Of a DNA stretch of 64,000 bases, positions 1 to 8,515 are shown piece by piece. Numbering within the stretch: position 1 is the first letter of the stretch; each line of letters begins with the position of its first letter. Source of the stretch: Caballeronia fortuita (GTDB taxonomy: Bacteria; Pseudomonadota; Gammaproteobacteria; Burkholderiales; Burkholderiaceae); assembly GCF_001544835.2 (NCBI RefSeq), contig NZ_FCNX02000019.1:62001-126000 (forward strand), in the 5' to 3' direction. A model generated the notes under the pieces. It did no database searches and had not been told where the DNA came from. It saw nothing but the letters and a program-made list of their open reading frames with translations. Made by a program: the position numbers and the translations under genes.

Positions 1-882
1 GTCGTGCTCGAGAACTTTCGTCCCGGTCTCATGCAGAAGCTCGGGCTCGATTACGAAACGCTCGGCAAGCGTTATCCGCGGCTCGTCTATGTGTCGCACA
101 AGGGCTTTTTGCCCGGACCCTATGAAAAGCGCCTCGCGCTCGACGAGGTCGTGCAGATGATGGGCGGTCTGTCTTACATGACCGGCCCGGTAGGGCGGCC
201 GCTGCGCGCGGGAACATCGGTGAACGACATCATGGGCGGCATGTTCGGCGCGATCGGCGTTCTGGCCGCACTGCGCGAGCGCGATATCACCGGACGCGGA
301 CAGGAAGTGCAGAGCGCGCTCTTCGAGAATTGCGTGTTCCTCTCGGCGCAGCACATGCAGCAATACGCGATGACGCACGAAGCGCCGCCGCCGATGCCCG
401 CGCGCGTATCGGCATGGAGTGTCTACGACGTCTTCACGCTGGCCGGCGGCGAGCAGCTTTTCATCGGCGCGGTGAGCGACAAACAGTTCGTCACGCTCTG
501 CGATGTGCTCGCGCGCGACGACATCGCCGCCGACCCGCGCTTCGCGACCAACGCGATGCGCGTCGCGGTGCGCCCCGAGCTGCTCGCCTGTCTCGGCGCG
601 ATCCTGAAGGATCATCGCGTCGACGAACTCGCGCCGAAGCTCGAAGCGGCCGGCATTCCCTATGCGCCGATCGTGCGGCCCGATCAGCTTCTCGACGATC
701 CGCACCTGAAAGCGAGCGGCGGCCTCGTGCCGATGCAGACCGACGATGGCGGCACGACCGACGTCGTCCTGCTGCCGATCACGATGGGCGGCCGCCGCCC
801 CGGCGTGCGTCAGGCGCTCGCGCGCGTCGGCGAGCACACTCAGGAGGTGCTCTCGCGCATCAGAAGCCGGATAACGGCATGA
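1..882 (+). CDS. CaiB/BaiF family CoA transferase, 5' end outside window
   Basis: Family III CoA transferase, which moves CoA between carboxylic acids through enzyme-bound anhydride and thioester intermediates. The reading frame is open from base 1 and codes for about 293 residues, roughly 100 short of the usual 390-400, so the true start lies upstream. Family marks are VVLENFRPG at the left edge, the glycine-rich stretch near MGGLSYMTGPVG, and the segment ALFEN near residue 105, where relatives carry the catalytic acidic residue. The MFS transporter gene follows 98 bases downstream on the same strand and may be co-transcribed. The acid substrate cannot be read from sequence. A different paralogue lies at 49238-50416. 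Confidence 0.85.
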   Translation, partial: VVLENFRPGLMQKLGLDYETLGKRYPRLVYVSHKGFLPGPYEKRLALDEVVQMMGGLSYMTGPVGRPLRAGTSVNDIMGGMFGAIGVLAALRERDITGRGQEVQSALFENCVFLSAQHMQQYAMTHEAPPPMPARVSAWSVYDVFTLAGGEQLFIGAVSDKQFVTLCDVLARDDIAADPRFATNAMRVAVRPELLACLGAILKDHRVDELAPKLEAAGIPYAPIVRPDQLLDDPHLKASGGLVPMQTDDGGTTDVVLLPITMGGRRPGVRQALARVGEHTQEVLSRIRSRITA

Positions 883-980
883 GCCTCGTGCCGCGCGCGC
901 GTCGAGCGGCGCGGCGATAGCGGACCCGGCAGGCAGGCATCGAGACAGGCCGCCGGACACATCGAAGATCAGGAGACAAC

Positions 981-2420
981 ATGCAGCAGACCGTCACGGC
1001 GGGCAGCGCCCCGCTCATCACGCCGAACGTGCAGGCCGGCATTCAACCGGGCGCGGAAATATCGGCGCGCATGGATCGACTGCCGATCACTCGGCATCTC
1101 TGGATGCTCGTACTGCTGATCTCGCTCGGCGGCTTCTTCGAAATCTACGATCTGATCTTCACGGGCTATATCGCGCCCGGCATGGCGAAGAGCGGACTGC
1201 TCGCGACGACGACGCATTCGTTCTTCGGCTTCACCGGCATCGCCGGATTCATCGCGGCGACGTTCGCGGGGCTGTTCGTCGGCACGTTCTGTTTCGGCTG
1301 GCTGCCGGATCGTTATGGCCGTCGCGCCGTGTTCACAGTGTCGTTGCTCTGGTACTCGGTCGGCTCGGCGATCATGGCATTCCAGACGACGCCCGAGATG
1401 GTGATTCTATGGCGCTTCATCACGGGCATCGGTGTGGGCGTGGAGATCATCACCATCGACAGCTACGTGACCGAACTCGTGCCGCAACACATGCGCGGCC
1501 GCGCGATGGCGTTCAATCAGATGGTGATGTTCGCCGCCGCGCCCGTCGCCGCGATCCTGTCGTACTGGCTCGTGCCGACGACCGTGTTCGGCATCGACGG
1601 ATGGCGCGTCGTCGTGCTCGCGGGATCGGCGGGTGCGGTGCTCGTGTGGTTCATCCGCCGCTCGGTTCCAGAGAGTCCACGCTGGCTCGCGTCGCACGGA
1701 CAGGCCGCTAAAGCTGACGTCATCGTGCGCGATATCGAATCCATCGTCGCGCGGCAGTCGCACGCGCCGTTGCCGCCACCGCTGCCGGTGCTGGAGCAGC
1801 CGGTACATCGCCGGGCGTCGTTCGCGGAATTGCTGGAGCCGCCGTACCGCTCGCGCTTCCTGATGCTCGTCGTGTTCAATCTGTGTCAGGCGATCGGCTA
1901 TTACGGCTTTGCGAACTGGGTGCCGACGCTGCTGATCGGGCAGGGCATCACCGTCACGAAGAGCCTGCTTTACTCGTTCATCATCGCGTTCGCGCTGCCC
2001 GTCGGTCCGATGCTCGCGATGCTTTACGCCGACCGCATCCAGCGCAAATGGCTGATCGTCGGCGGCGCGTTGATGGTGATCGTGTGCGGCATCGCGTTCG
2101 GGCAGGCGCGGTCGGTGCCGATGCTGATCGTGCTCGGCGTGGTCATCAGTCTCGCCGGGCAGACCATCTCCGTGTGCTATCACGCGTATCAGGCCGAGCT
2201 CTTTCCGACTGCGATCCGTTGCCGCGCGAATGGACTCGTCTATTCCGCGAGCCGCATCGGCGCGATGATGTCGGGCTTCATCATCGCGGCGTTGTTGCGC
2301 GATTTCGGCGTACGCGGCGTGTTTGTCGGCATCACGGCGTGCATGTTCGTGGTCGTATTGTCGATCGGCATCTTCGGGCCGCGCACTAATGGCAAGCGTC
2401 TGGAAGAGCTGTGCCATTGA
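981..2420 (+). CDS. MFS transporter (sugar-porter/metabolite:H+ symporter type)
   Basis: Inner-membrane secondary transporter of 479 residues, a normal length for a 12-helix MFS protein. The loop between helices 2 and 3 carries GWLPDRYGRR, the classic MFS motif A. PESPRWL near residue 230, after helix 6, is typical of the sugar-porter and metabolite:H+ symporter branches. A hydrophilic central loop separates the two six-helix halves. The start is supported by AGGAG about six bases before the ATG. The gene sits 98 bases behind the CoA transferase, so the pair may import and activate an organic acid; that is inference. The exact substrate is unknown. Confidence 0.9.
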   Translation: MQQTVTAGSAPLITPNVQAGIQPGAEISARMDRLPITRHLWMLVLLISLGGFFEIYDLIFTGYIAPGMAKSGLLATTTHSFFGFTGIAGFIAATFAGLFVGTFCFGWLPDRYGRRAVFTVSLLWYSVGSAIMAFQTTPEMVILWRFITGIGVGVEIITIDSYVTELVPQHMRGRAMAFNQMVMFAAAPVAAILSYWLVPTTVFGIDGWRVVVLAGSAGAVLVWFIRRSVPESPRWLASHGQAAKADVIVRDIESIVARQSHAPLPPPLPVLEQPVHRRASFAELLEPPYRSRFLMLVVFNLCQAIGYYGFANWVPTLLIGQGITVTKSLLYSFIIAFALPVGPMLAMLYADRIQRKWLIVGGALMVIVCGIAFGQARSVPMLIVLGVVISLAGQTISVCYHAYQAELFPTAIRCRANGLVYSASRIGAMMSGFIIAALLRDFGVRGVFVGITACMFVVVLSIGIFGPRTNGKRLEELCH

Positions 2421-2543
2421 TGTGCGCATGAAGTCGCGCGCCCTTCCGGTACAAATGCCCCGCTTCTCCTCAAGGCAGGCGCAAGTGTTGCTGAGCAGCT
2501 TGGACTCGGGCCACACGGCTCGTCGCTCGCCAGGGAGGGCCAG

Positions 2544-2843
2544 ATGAAAGTCCATTGTCCATCGACCACGATCCTCGCGCTCGCCTGCTCGCTGTGTATG
2601 ACGAGCGCGTGGGCGCAACAGCAGCAGAACGGCGCGCCGCCGGGCAATACGTCATCGGGCAGCAGCAATTCAGGCAAGAACGCGGGCTTTGCCGGCGGCG
2701 CGGGCGCGGCCGGACGGTCGGGCACGGACCCGGCGACGCTGAGCCGCATCGAGGAACAGCGCGTGCAGAAGAAGAACGCGCCAACGGCTGCGAAGGGGGC
2801 ATCGACAGCGGGCGCGGGCAAGCGCAAGGACTGGAAGGAGTGA
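2544..2843 (+). CDS. Small secreted Gly/Ser-rich hypothetical protein
   Basis: A 99-residue protein of unknown function. Residues 1-24 form a signal peptide (short basic start, hydrophobic core, cleavage after TSAWA). The mature part is low complexity: Gln, Gly, Ser and Ala rich, then a charged segment (SRIEEQRVQKK) and a basic tail ending KRKDWKE. A strong AGGGAGGG ribosome site lies just before the ATG. Its stop codon overlaps the GTG start of the downstream ABC/receiver fusion (GTGA, bases 2840-2843), so the two are probably translationally coupled. It could be a periplasmic partner of that exporter, but nothing in the sequence proves it. Confidence 0.7.
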   Translation: MKVHCPSTTILALACSLCMTSAWAQQQQNGAPPGNTSSGSSNSGKNAGFAGGAGAAGRSGTDPATLSRIEEQRVQKKNAPTAAKGASTAGAGKRKDWKE

Positions 2844-5497
2844 CGGCCTCGTCCGGCGTCGCAAGAGAGCGCGCGCAGGTTCGCCGTCGCATCGCCGGGG
2901 ATCTGTGGCGCGCAGTGTGGGCATGGCGTTATCAGACCGCCGCCGCCATCGTGCTGATGATCGGCGCGCGGCTCGCGGTGGTTGCAGTGCCGCTGATGCT
3001 CAAACGCGTCATCGACGAGTTCAGTCATCCTGCCTCGAGCGTCGTCTTTCCCGTTTTTCTAGTGCTCGCCTACGTGCTGCTGCGCTATCTTGGCGATGTG
3101 CTCAACGAAGCGCGCGACGTCGTCTTCAGCATCGTCACGCAGCGCACGGTTGCTTCATTTACCGCGCGAACGTTCGCACATCTTCATGCGCTCGGCGCGC
3201 GTTTTCATGCGCAGCGCGAAACCGGCGCGGTGGTGCGCGACGTGCAAAAGGGCGCTGATGGCATCGGCTTTCTGCTCGGCACGTCGCTCTTTACCATCGT
3301 GCCGGTAATGATCGAGATCGGCACGGTCGTCGCCATCATGGTGAGCAGTTATTCGCTGGAGTTCATGGCGATCATCGGCGCGACCTTCGTGCTGTATTCC
3401 GTGTGGACGTTCATCTTCACGCGCTTTCGCATGCGTTTTCAGCGCGCGGTCAACCAGCTCGAAGCGCGCTCGGACAGCCGTCTCGTCGATAGCCTGCTCA
3501 ACTACGAGACCGTGAAGTTCTTCGCGAGCGAGCGTATCGAAACCGGGCGTCTTTCCGGCGTGCTCGAAGAATGGGTGCATGCGCGCATCGCCAATCAGCG
3601 CGCGCTCACGTTGCTGCATGTGGGACAGAGCACGATCATCGCCATCGGCATCGCAGCGGTGATGTTGCGCGCGGCGCAGCATGTGGTCGCGGGCACGATG
3701 AGCGTTGGCGATCTCGTGCTCGTGAACGCGTATATCGTGCAAGTGTGCAATCCGCTCAACACGCTCGGCTTCGTTTTCCGCGAAACGAACGATGCGATGG
3801 TGAACGTCGAACGCATGTTCGGCATTCTGCTTTCGCGCGGCCGCGTGCGTGAGGATATCGACGAACCTCAGGCGCAGCCGCTTGTCGTGACGGCAGGCGA
3901 AATCGAATTCGATCACGTCGAGTTCGGCTATGATCCGGCGCGGCAGATTCTGCGCGATGTCGATTTTCGCGCGCATCCGGGCAAGAAGCTCGCGGTCGTC
4001 GGCGGCAGCGGCTCGGGCAAGTCGACGCTCGTCAAGCTGCTCTTCAGACTCTATGAGCCTACGGCGGGCGCGATACGCATCGACGGACAGGACATCGCGC
4101 ATGTGACGCAGAACAGCCTGCGCGCGATGGTCGGCATCGTGCCGCAAGACACCGTGCTTTTCAACGATACGATCGCGTACAACATCGGTTATGGGCGCCC
4201 CGAAGCGACGCGCGCGGACATCGTGCAGGCCGCGCGCGCCGCACAGCTCGACGGCTTCATCGAGCGTCTTCCCGATCATTACGATACGCGCGTCGGCGAG
4301 CGCGGCGTGCGGCTGTCGGGCGGCGAGCGTCAGCGCATCGCGATCGCGCGCGCGATACTCAAGAACCCGCGCATCATCGTGTTCGACGAAGCGACCTCCG
4401 CGCTCGATACGCGCTCGGAGCGCATGATCCAGAACGAACTCGATCGTCTCGCGCAAGGGCGCACGTCGATCGTGATCGCGCACCGCCTGTCGACGGTCGT
4501 CGATGCCGACTGGATCCTCGTGATGGAGCACGGGCGCATCGTCGAACAGGGACAGCACGACGAGTTGCTCGCGCGTGACGGCGTCTATGCACGAATGTGG
4601 TCGCTGCAATGGCAGCAGGGCGAACTGGAGCACGCGCAGCGCAAGGTGTCGGCGCAGGCGCTCGGCCTCGATGCGCTCGTTGCCGGCGTCGTCGACGCGC
4701 TGCACGACGAGATCATCGCGCGCGGCGTGAATCTCTATACGGTCATCAGCGAGCCGGGTCTGCGCGTATCGGGCGATGCCAGCGTGCTGCAGCAGATCGT
4801 GGCCGAACTGTGCCGCTCGCAGATGAGCGCGGCGGCGCGGGGCGAGCGCATCGAGTTGCGCGTGTTCCGCGAAGGCAATCAGGCAAATCTCACGGTGATC
4901 GGTCAGCAGGCGAGCCCCGTCGAACTATCGCCGCAACAGATGCGCCGCCTCGAAGCCGCGTTGCAGGAAACGGGCGGCAGCTTCACGGTGCGCAACATCG
5001 ACGCGCGCGCGACCTACGTCGCGACGATGCCCCTGCGACCGGTGCTCGACGATCCGCAAGTGATCGGCCCGAGTCCCGACGACGCGCTTTCAGGCATCCG
5101 CGTCATGGTGCTCGACGATCAGGAAGACGCGCGCGATGCGCTCGAAGCGGTGCTCGCATCGGTAGGCGCATCCGTCGTGACATGCGCCACGGGCGCCGAA
5201 GCGCTCGAGCGTTTGCGCGCTCTGCCGACAAAAGAATGGCCCGACGTGTTTCTGTGCGACATCGTGCTCGGCGACGAGCAGGACGGCTATGACGTCGTGC
5301 GCCTCATTCGCGACGAAGAAGCAAATCGCGGCGCATCGCTTTCCGAGCGCATGCCCGCGATCGCGTTGACGGGACATACGCAGGCCGACGCACGCACGCG
5401 CGCGCAGGCCGCGGGTTTTCAGGCGCACCTCACGAAGCCGGTGCCCGCGCCTAAACTCATCGCGACCATCGGCGGCGTGACCGCGAAATCGGCTTAG
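2840..5497 (+). CDS. ABC exporter (Atm1/HMT type) fused to kinase-like ATPase remnant and receiver domain
   Basis: An 885-residue single polypeptide with an unusual layout. Residues about 30-340 are the exporter membrane domain, with the Atm1/HMT-like signature LNYETVKFF. Residues about 355-600 are the nucleotide-binding domain, with Walker A GGSGSGKST near 388-396, signature LSGGERQ, Walker B IIVFDEATSALD and the H-loop AHRLS. A plain Atm1-type half transporter would end near 600. Here residues about 640-740 resemble a histidine-kinase ATPase fold (N-box-like SVLQQIVAELCRSQ, final strand VATMPLRP) but lack clear G boxes. Residues about 755-880 form a complete receiver domain: acidic DDQED, phospho-acceptor Asp807 in LCDIVLGD, then LTGHT and LTKPV. 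The GTG start at 2840 overlaps the upstream stop; a longer in-frame extension upstream lies inside the small secreted gene and is rejected. The stop overlaps the convergent SDR gene by four bases. Confidence 0.85.
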   Translation: MTASSGVARERAQVRRRIAGDLWRAVWAWRYQTAAAIVLMIGARLAVVAVPLMLKRVIDEFSHPASSVVFPVFLVLAYVLLRYLGDVLNEARDVVFSIVTQRTVASFTARTFAHLHALGARFHAQRETGAVVRDVQKGADGIGFLLGTSLFTIVPVMIEIGTVVAIMVSSYSLEFMAIIGATFVLYSVWTFIFTRFRMRFQRAVNQLEARSDSRLVDSLLNYETVKFFASERIETGRLSGVLEEWVHARIANQRALTLLHVGQSTIIAIGIAAVMLRAAQHVVAGTMSVGDLVLVNAYIVQVCNPLNTLGFVFRETNDAMVNVERMFGILLSRGRVREDIDEPQAQPLVVTAGEIEFDHVEFGYDPARQILRDVDFRAHPGKKLAVVGGSGSGKSTLVKLLFRLYEPTAGAIRIDGQDIAHVTQNSLRAMVGIVPQDTVLFNDTIAYNIGYGRPEATRADIVQAARAAQLDGFIERLPDHYDTRVGERGVRLSGGERQRIAIARAILKNPRIIVFDEATSALDTRSERMIQNELDRLAQGRTSIVIAHRLSTVVDADWILVMEHGRIVEQGQHDELLARDGVYARMWSLQWQQGELEHAQRKVSAQALGLDALVAGVVDALHDEIIARGVNLYTVISEPGLRVSGDASVLQQIVAELCRSQMSAAARGERIELRVFREGNQANLTVIGQQASPVELSPQQMRRLEAALQETGGSFTVRNIDARATYVATMPLRPVLDDPQVIGPSPDDALSGIRVMVLDDQEDARDALEAVLASVGASVVTCATGAEALERLRALPTKEWPDVFLCDIVLGDEQDGYDVVRLIRDEEANRGASLSERMPAIALTGHTQADARTRAQAAGFQAHLTKPVPAPKLIATIGGVTAKSA

Positions 5498-6474
5498 ACG
5501 ACGTGCGCGGCGCGCGATTCAGCGGCCTGTATCACGCCGCGAAAATGCTGCGCCGTGCGCCGCAGGCCTTCGTCGAGCGGCGTCGTGGGCGTCCATCCGA
5601 GCACATCGCGGGCGAGTGCGATGTCCGGCTGACGATGCCACGGATCGTCCATCGGCAACGGCTTGAATACGATCTCCGACGACGATCCCGTCAGCGCGAT
5701 GATGCGCCGCGCGATATCGAGCATCGACAGTTCGTGCGGGTTGCCGAGGTTCACGGGACCGGTGCACTCGTCGGGCGTGTTCATGAGACGGATGAAGGCA
5801 TCGACCATGTCGTCGACATAACAGAAGGAGCGCGTCTGCGTGCCTTCGCCGTACACGGTGATCGGTTCTCCGGAAAGCGCCTGCATCATGAAGTTGGAGA
5901 TCACGCGTCCATCCGATGGATGCATGCGCGGTCCATACGTGTTGAAGATGCGCGCGATCTTGATCGACAGGCCATGCTGCCGCCGATAATCCATGAAGAG
6001 CGTTTCGGCGCAACGCTTGCCTTCGTCGTAGCAGGAGCGCGGGCCGATAGGATTTACGTTGCCCCAGTACGCTTCCTGTTGCGGATGCACGTGCGCGTCG
6101 CCATACACTTCGCTCGTCGATGCCTGGAAGATGCGCGCATGCACGCGCTTGGCAAGGCCGAGCATATTGATCGCACCGTGCACGCTGGTCTTCGTCGTCT
6201 GCACGGGATCGTGTTGATAATGAATGGGCGATGCCGGGCACGCGAGGTTATATATCTCGTCCACTTCCACATACAGCGGAAATGTCACGTCGTGACGCAT
6301 CAGCTCGAAGTTCGGGCTGTCTAGCAGATGCGCGATGTTGTCCTTCGTGCCGGTGTAGAAGTTATCGACGCACAGCACGTCGTGTCCCAGCGCCACCAGG
6401 CGCTCGCACAAATGTGAGCCGAGAAAGCCCGCGCCGCCCGTCACCAGAATCCGCTTCCTGTACGCTTCTTTCAT
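5494..6474 (-). CDS. NAD-dependent SDR, UDP-xylose synthase / UDP-glucuronate decarboxylase type
   Basis: A 326-residue extended short-chain dehydrogenase. The nucleotide-binding motif GGAGFLGSHL is at residues 11-20, and the catalytic Tyr-x3-Lys is in SCYDEGKR. The family-specific stretches LACPASPIHYQ and RIFNTYGPRM match UDP-glucuronate decarboxylases, which convert UDP-glucuronate to UDP-xylose with bound NAD. It is the last gene of the minus-strand glycan cluster, 30 bases after the preceding glycosyltransferase stop. No UDP-glucose dehydrogenase is nearby, so UDP-glucuronate would have to come from elsewhere. Activity as a UDP-4-keto-pentose or related epimerase cannot be excluded. Confidence 0.85.
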   Translation of the reverse strand: MKEAYRKRILVTGGAGFLGSHLCERLVALGHDVLCVDNFYTGTKDNIAHLLDSPNFELMRHDVTFPLYVEVDEIYNLACPASPIHYQHDPVQTTKTSVHGAINMLGLAKRVHARIFQASTSEVYGDAHVHPQQEAYWGNVNPIGPRSCYDEGKRCAETLFMDYRRQHGLSIKIARIFNTYGPRMHPSDGRVISNFMMQALSGEPITVYGEGTQTRSFCYVDDMVDAFIRLMNTPDECTGPVNLGNPHELSMLDIARRIIALTGSSSEIVFKPLPMDDPWHRQPDIALARDVLGWTPTTPLDEGLRRTAQHFRGVIQAAESRAAHVV

Positions 6475-6504
6475 GTCGCCTTCGTCCTTTGAAATAAGTG
6501 CTTG

Positions 6505-7464
6505 CTAGCTGCATACGTCGCGCAGCGTTTCGTCCCAGTCGTGAGCGAAGCGCGCGATATGGAAGCGTTCGAGCGCAGTGCGGCGCGCGCCTTCACCCAG
6601 ACGCCGCGCTTCGGCGGGATCGCGCAGCAGGTGTTGCATCGCGTCGATGAGGGCTTGCGTGTCGGTATGCACGTAGCCGTTTTCGCCGTTGCGGATCACG
6701 GTCGCGAGTTCCGTCGTCGCAAGACCGATGACCGGCATGCCGATCGTCATTGCTTCGACGATGGCGAGCCCTAGACTCGTCCAGCGAATCGGATTGAAGA
6801 AGAAGCGATAGCGCGCGCTGAACGCCGCAAGCTCCAGATTGCCGATCTCGCCGATGCCGCCCGCGGACTGCGCATCCATGCCGACGAGATCGAGCGGCAC
6901 GCGCGCGGCCGCTTGTGCATAGACATCGTCGCCGAGGCGCCGGCCGCGCTGGCGCAGATGATTGATCACGGCGATGCCGCGTTCGAGTTCGCCGCTGTAG
7001 CGCACGCCATCGGGCACGATGACGCCGTGCTCGATCACACGCGTCGGCGTTTCGCCGCTGTCCCACATCAGCTTGTTGAAGTGCGTGACGTGCACGAGCA
7101 ACGTATCGCGCTCCTGCACCCAATGCTTTTGTTCGAAGGGATTTTCCTGCGGCGGATCGTGCTCGATATAAACGCGCGGCAGGCGTCGTTGCGCATCGCT
7201 GAGAAGATTGATGCGATCGTCGTCCCATTGACGTTTGTGCTGAAAGAGCACGACATCGAACGATTGCGACTGCACTTCGCTCGCGGGAATTTCATGCACG
7301 TTTGCACCGAACGGCAACGCGCCCGCCGTGCCCGCATAACCCGGCGGATAGCCGGGGCGCGTGACGAGATAGAAGTCGTGCGGCGCCTGGCTCAGATAGT
7401 AAAGATAGTTGCCGTGAATATGCCACGTGAGCACACGCAGGCGCCGTGAACTAGTCATGGGCAT
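6505..7464 (-). CDS. Glycosyltransferase, GT-B fold (GT4-like)
   Basis: A 319-residue glycosyltransferase. The N-terminal half starts with the strand RVLTWHIHGNYLYYL. The C-terminal half carries the donor-binding region IRWTSLGLAIVEAMTIGMPVIGL, whose E-x7-like acidic segment and following PVIG match GT4 enzymes that use nucleotide sugars with retention. A GAGGAG site ten bases upstream of the ATG at 7464 fixes the start, 14 bases inside the end of the upstream GT9 gene. A more distal ATG at 7497 would lengthen the overlap without a ribosome site. Its place between a GT9 enzyme and the UDP-xylose-synthase-like SDR fits one residue-adding step of the same glycan; donor and acceptor are unknown. 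Confidence 0.8.
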   Translation of the reverse strand: MPMTSSRRLRVLTWHIHGNYLYYLSQAPHDFYLVTRPGYPPGYAGTAGALPFGANVHEIPASEVQSQSFDVVLFQHKRQWDDDRINLLSDAQRRLPRVYIEHDPPQENPFEQKHWVQERDTLLVHVTHFNKLMWDSGETPTRVIEHGVIVPDGVRYSGELERGIAVINHLRQRGRRLGDDVYAQAAARVPLDLVGMDAQSAGGIGEIGNLELAAFSARYRFFFNPIRWTSLGLAIVEAMTIGMPVIGLATTELATVIRNGENGYVHTDTQALIDAMQHLLRDPAEARRLGEGARRTALERFHIARFAHDWDETLRDVCS

Positions 7465-8515
7465 GAAGAAGCGTCTCCTCTCGGACGGTCGTTTCAAGCT
7501 GGGCGAATGCGGTGGCGATCACCGACTGCACGCTCACGTTCAGCGCGCATTCATGACCATACGGACACTCGCGAAAGGAACAGGGACGGCACGCCGGCCA
7601 GTCCGCCAGGACGCGATGACGCGCATGATCGAGCGGCGCCCAGCGATGCGTATCGCTGCCCGATGCGACGACGACGCTCGGCGTGCGCATCGCGGCGGCC
7701 ACATGCGAAAGCCCGGTGTCGTTGCAGACGATGAGCCGCGCCTTTGCGACGAGCGCGGCAAGCGAACCAAGCGACGTTTGCCCGGCCAGGTCGATGACAT
7801 CGGCTCCGGCATCGTTCGCGACGCGCGCGGTAAGCGATGCTTCGCCCGCGCTGCCGGTGACGGCGACTTGCCAGCCGCTTCGGGACAACGCCCGCGCGAC
7901 TTCGCCGAAGCGTTCGACGGGCCATCGGCGTGACGGTAATTGCGCACCGGGATGCACGAGCACAAGCCTGTCGCAATCGATCGCGCGGGCTTCGATGAGT
8001 GCGGCGCATTCATGCGTGTCGGCATCGGTCAAGGGAATCTCTAGATCGAGCGCGTGCGCGTCGATGCCGAGAAGCTGCATGAGGGCGGTGTATCGCGCGG
8101 GTTCGGGCAAGTCGTCCGGCCACGGCATGAAAACGCCGTCGCGCGTGGCTTCGTCCGGCTTCAGGAAACCGGCGTTCAAACGCGCGCCCATTGCCTCGAC
8201 GATATCGTTGGCCACGCCGCCGCTTCCATGCAACTGGATCGCGAGATCGAAGCGGCGCGCGCGCATCGCTTCGTAGAAGCCTGGCAGATGAGCATCGGTT
8301 TCCGGCTGCTCGGGAAAGCCGATCGCGCCTGGAAACACGATGAGTTCATCGACGAGATGCGCGTATCGTTCGACGAAACTCTTCGCCCACGGCAAGCCCG
8401 CGAGCGCGATATGCGCGTCCGGATGAGCACGCCGCAGCGCGCGCAACGCAGGCACGGCGCACAACATGTCGCCGAGTTGCAGCGCACGAAACACGACGAT
8501 CCGCTCGATGTTCAT
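7451..8515 (-). CDS. Glycosyltransferase family 9 (heptosyltransferase-like)
   Basis: A 354-residue GT9 enzyme of the ADP-heptose:LPS heptosyltransferase type. It begins MNIERIVVFRALQLGDMLCAVPAL, the usual GT9 start with the G-D glycine-aspartate pair. The C-terminal half has HPGAQLPSRRWP and CNDTGLSHVAAAM, the conserved donor-site motifs (Asn-Asp-Thr-Gly, His). A cysteine-rich tail (CRPCSFRECPYGHEC) follows. The ATG at 8515 overlaps the upstream GT2 stop by ATGA. It is one of two GT9 genes in this cluster, suggesting that heptose or a heptose-like sugar is transferred twice. Confidence 0.87.
   Translation of the reverse strand: MNIERIVVFRALQLGDMLCAVPALRALRRAHPDAHIALAGLPWAKSFVERYAHLVDELIVFPGAIGFPEQPETDAHLPGFYEAMRARRFDLAIQLHGSGGVANDIVEAMGARLNAGFLKPDEATRDGVFMPWPDDLPEPARYTALMQLLGIDAHALDLEIPLTDADTHECAALIEARAIDCDRLVLVHPGAQLPSRRWPVERFGEVARALSRSGWQVAVTGSAGEASLTARVANDAGADVIDLAGQTSLGSLAALVAKARLIVCNDTGLSHVAAAMRTPSVVVASGSDTHRWAPLDHARHRVLADWPACRPCSFRECPYGHECALNVSVQSVIATAFAQLETTVREETLLHAHD

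Noticed and set aside
2555..2839. N-terminal extension of the ABC/receiver fusion
   Set aside because: It would overlap nearly all of the small secreted gene in another frame; that gene has a signal peptide and a good ribosome site, and the GTG at 2840 overlaps its stop.
3155..4705. Long minus-strand open frame opposite the ABC fusion (about 516 codons)
   Set aside because: Antisense shadow of a GC-rich gene: Arg/His/Asp-rich without any domain, and the plus strand has clear motifs.
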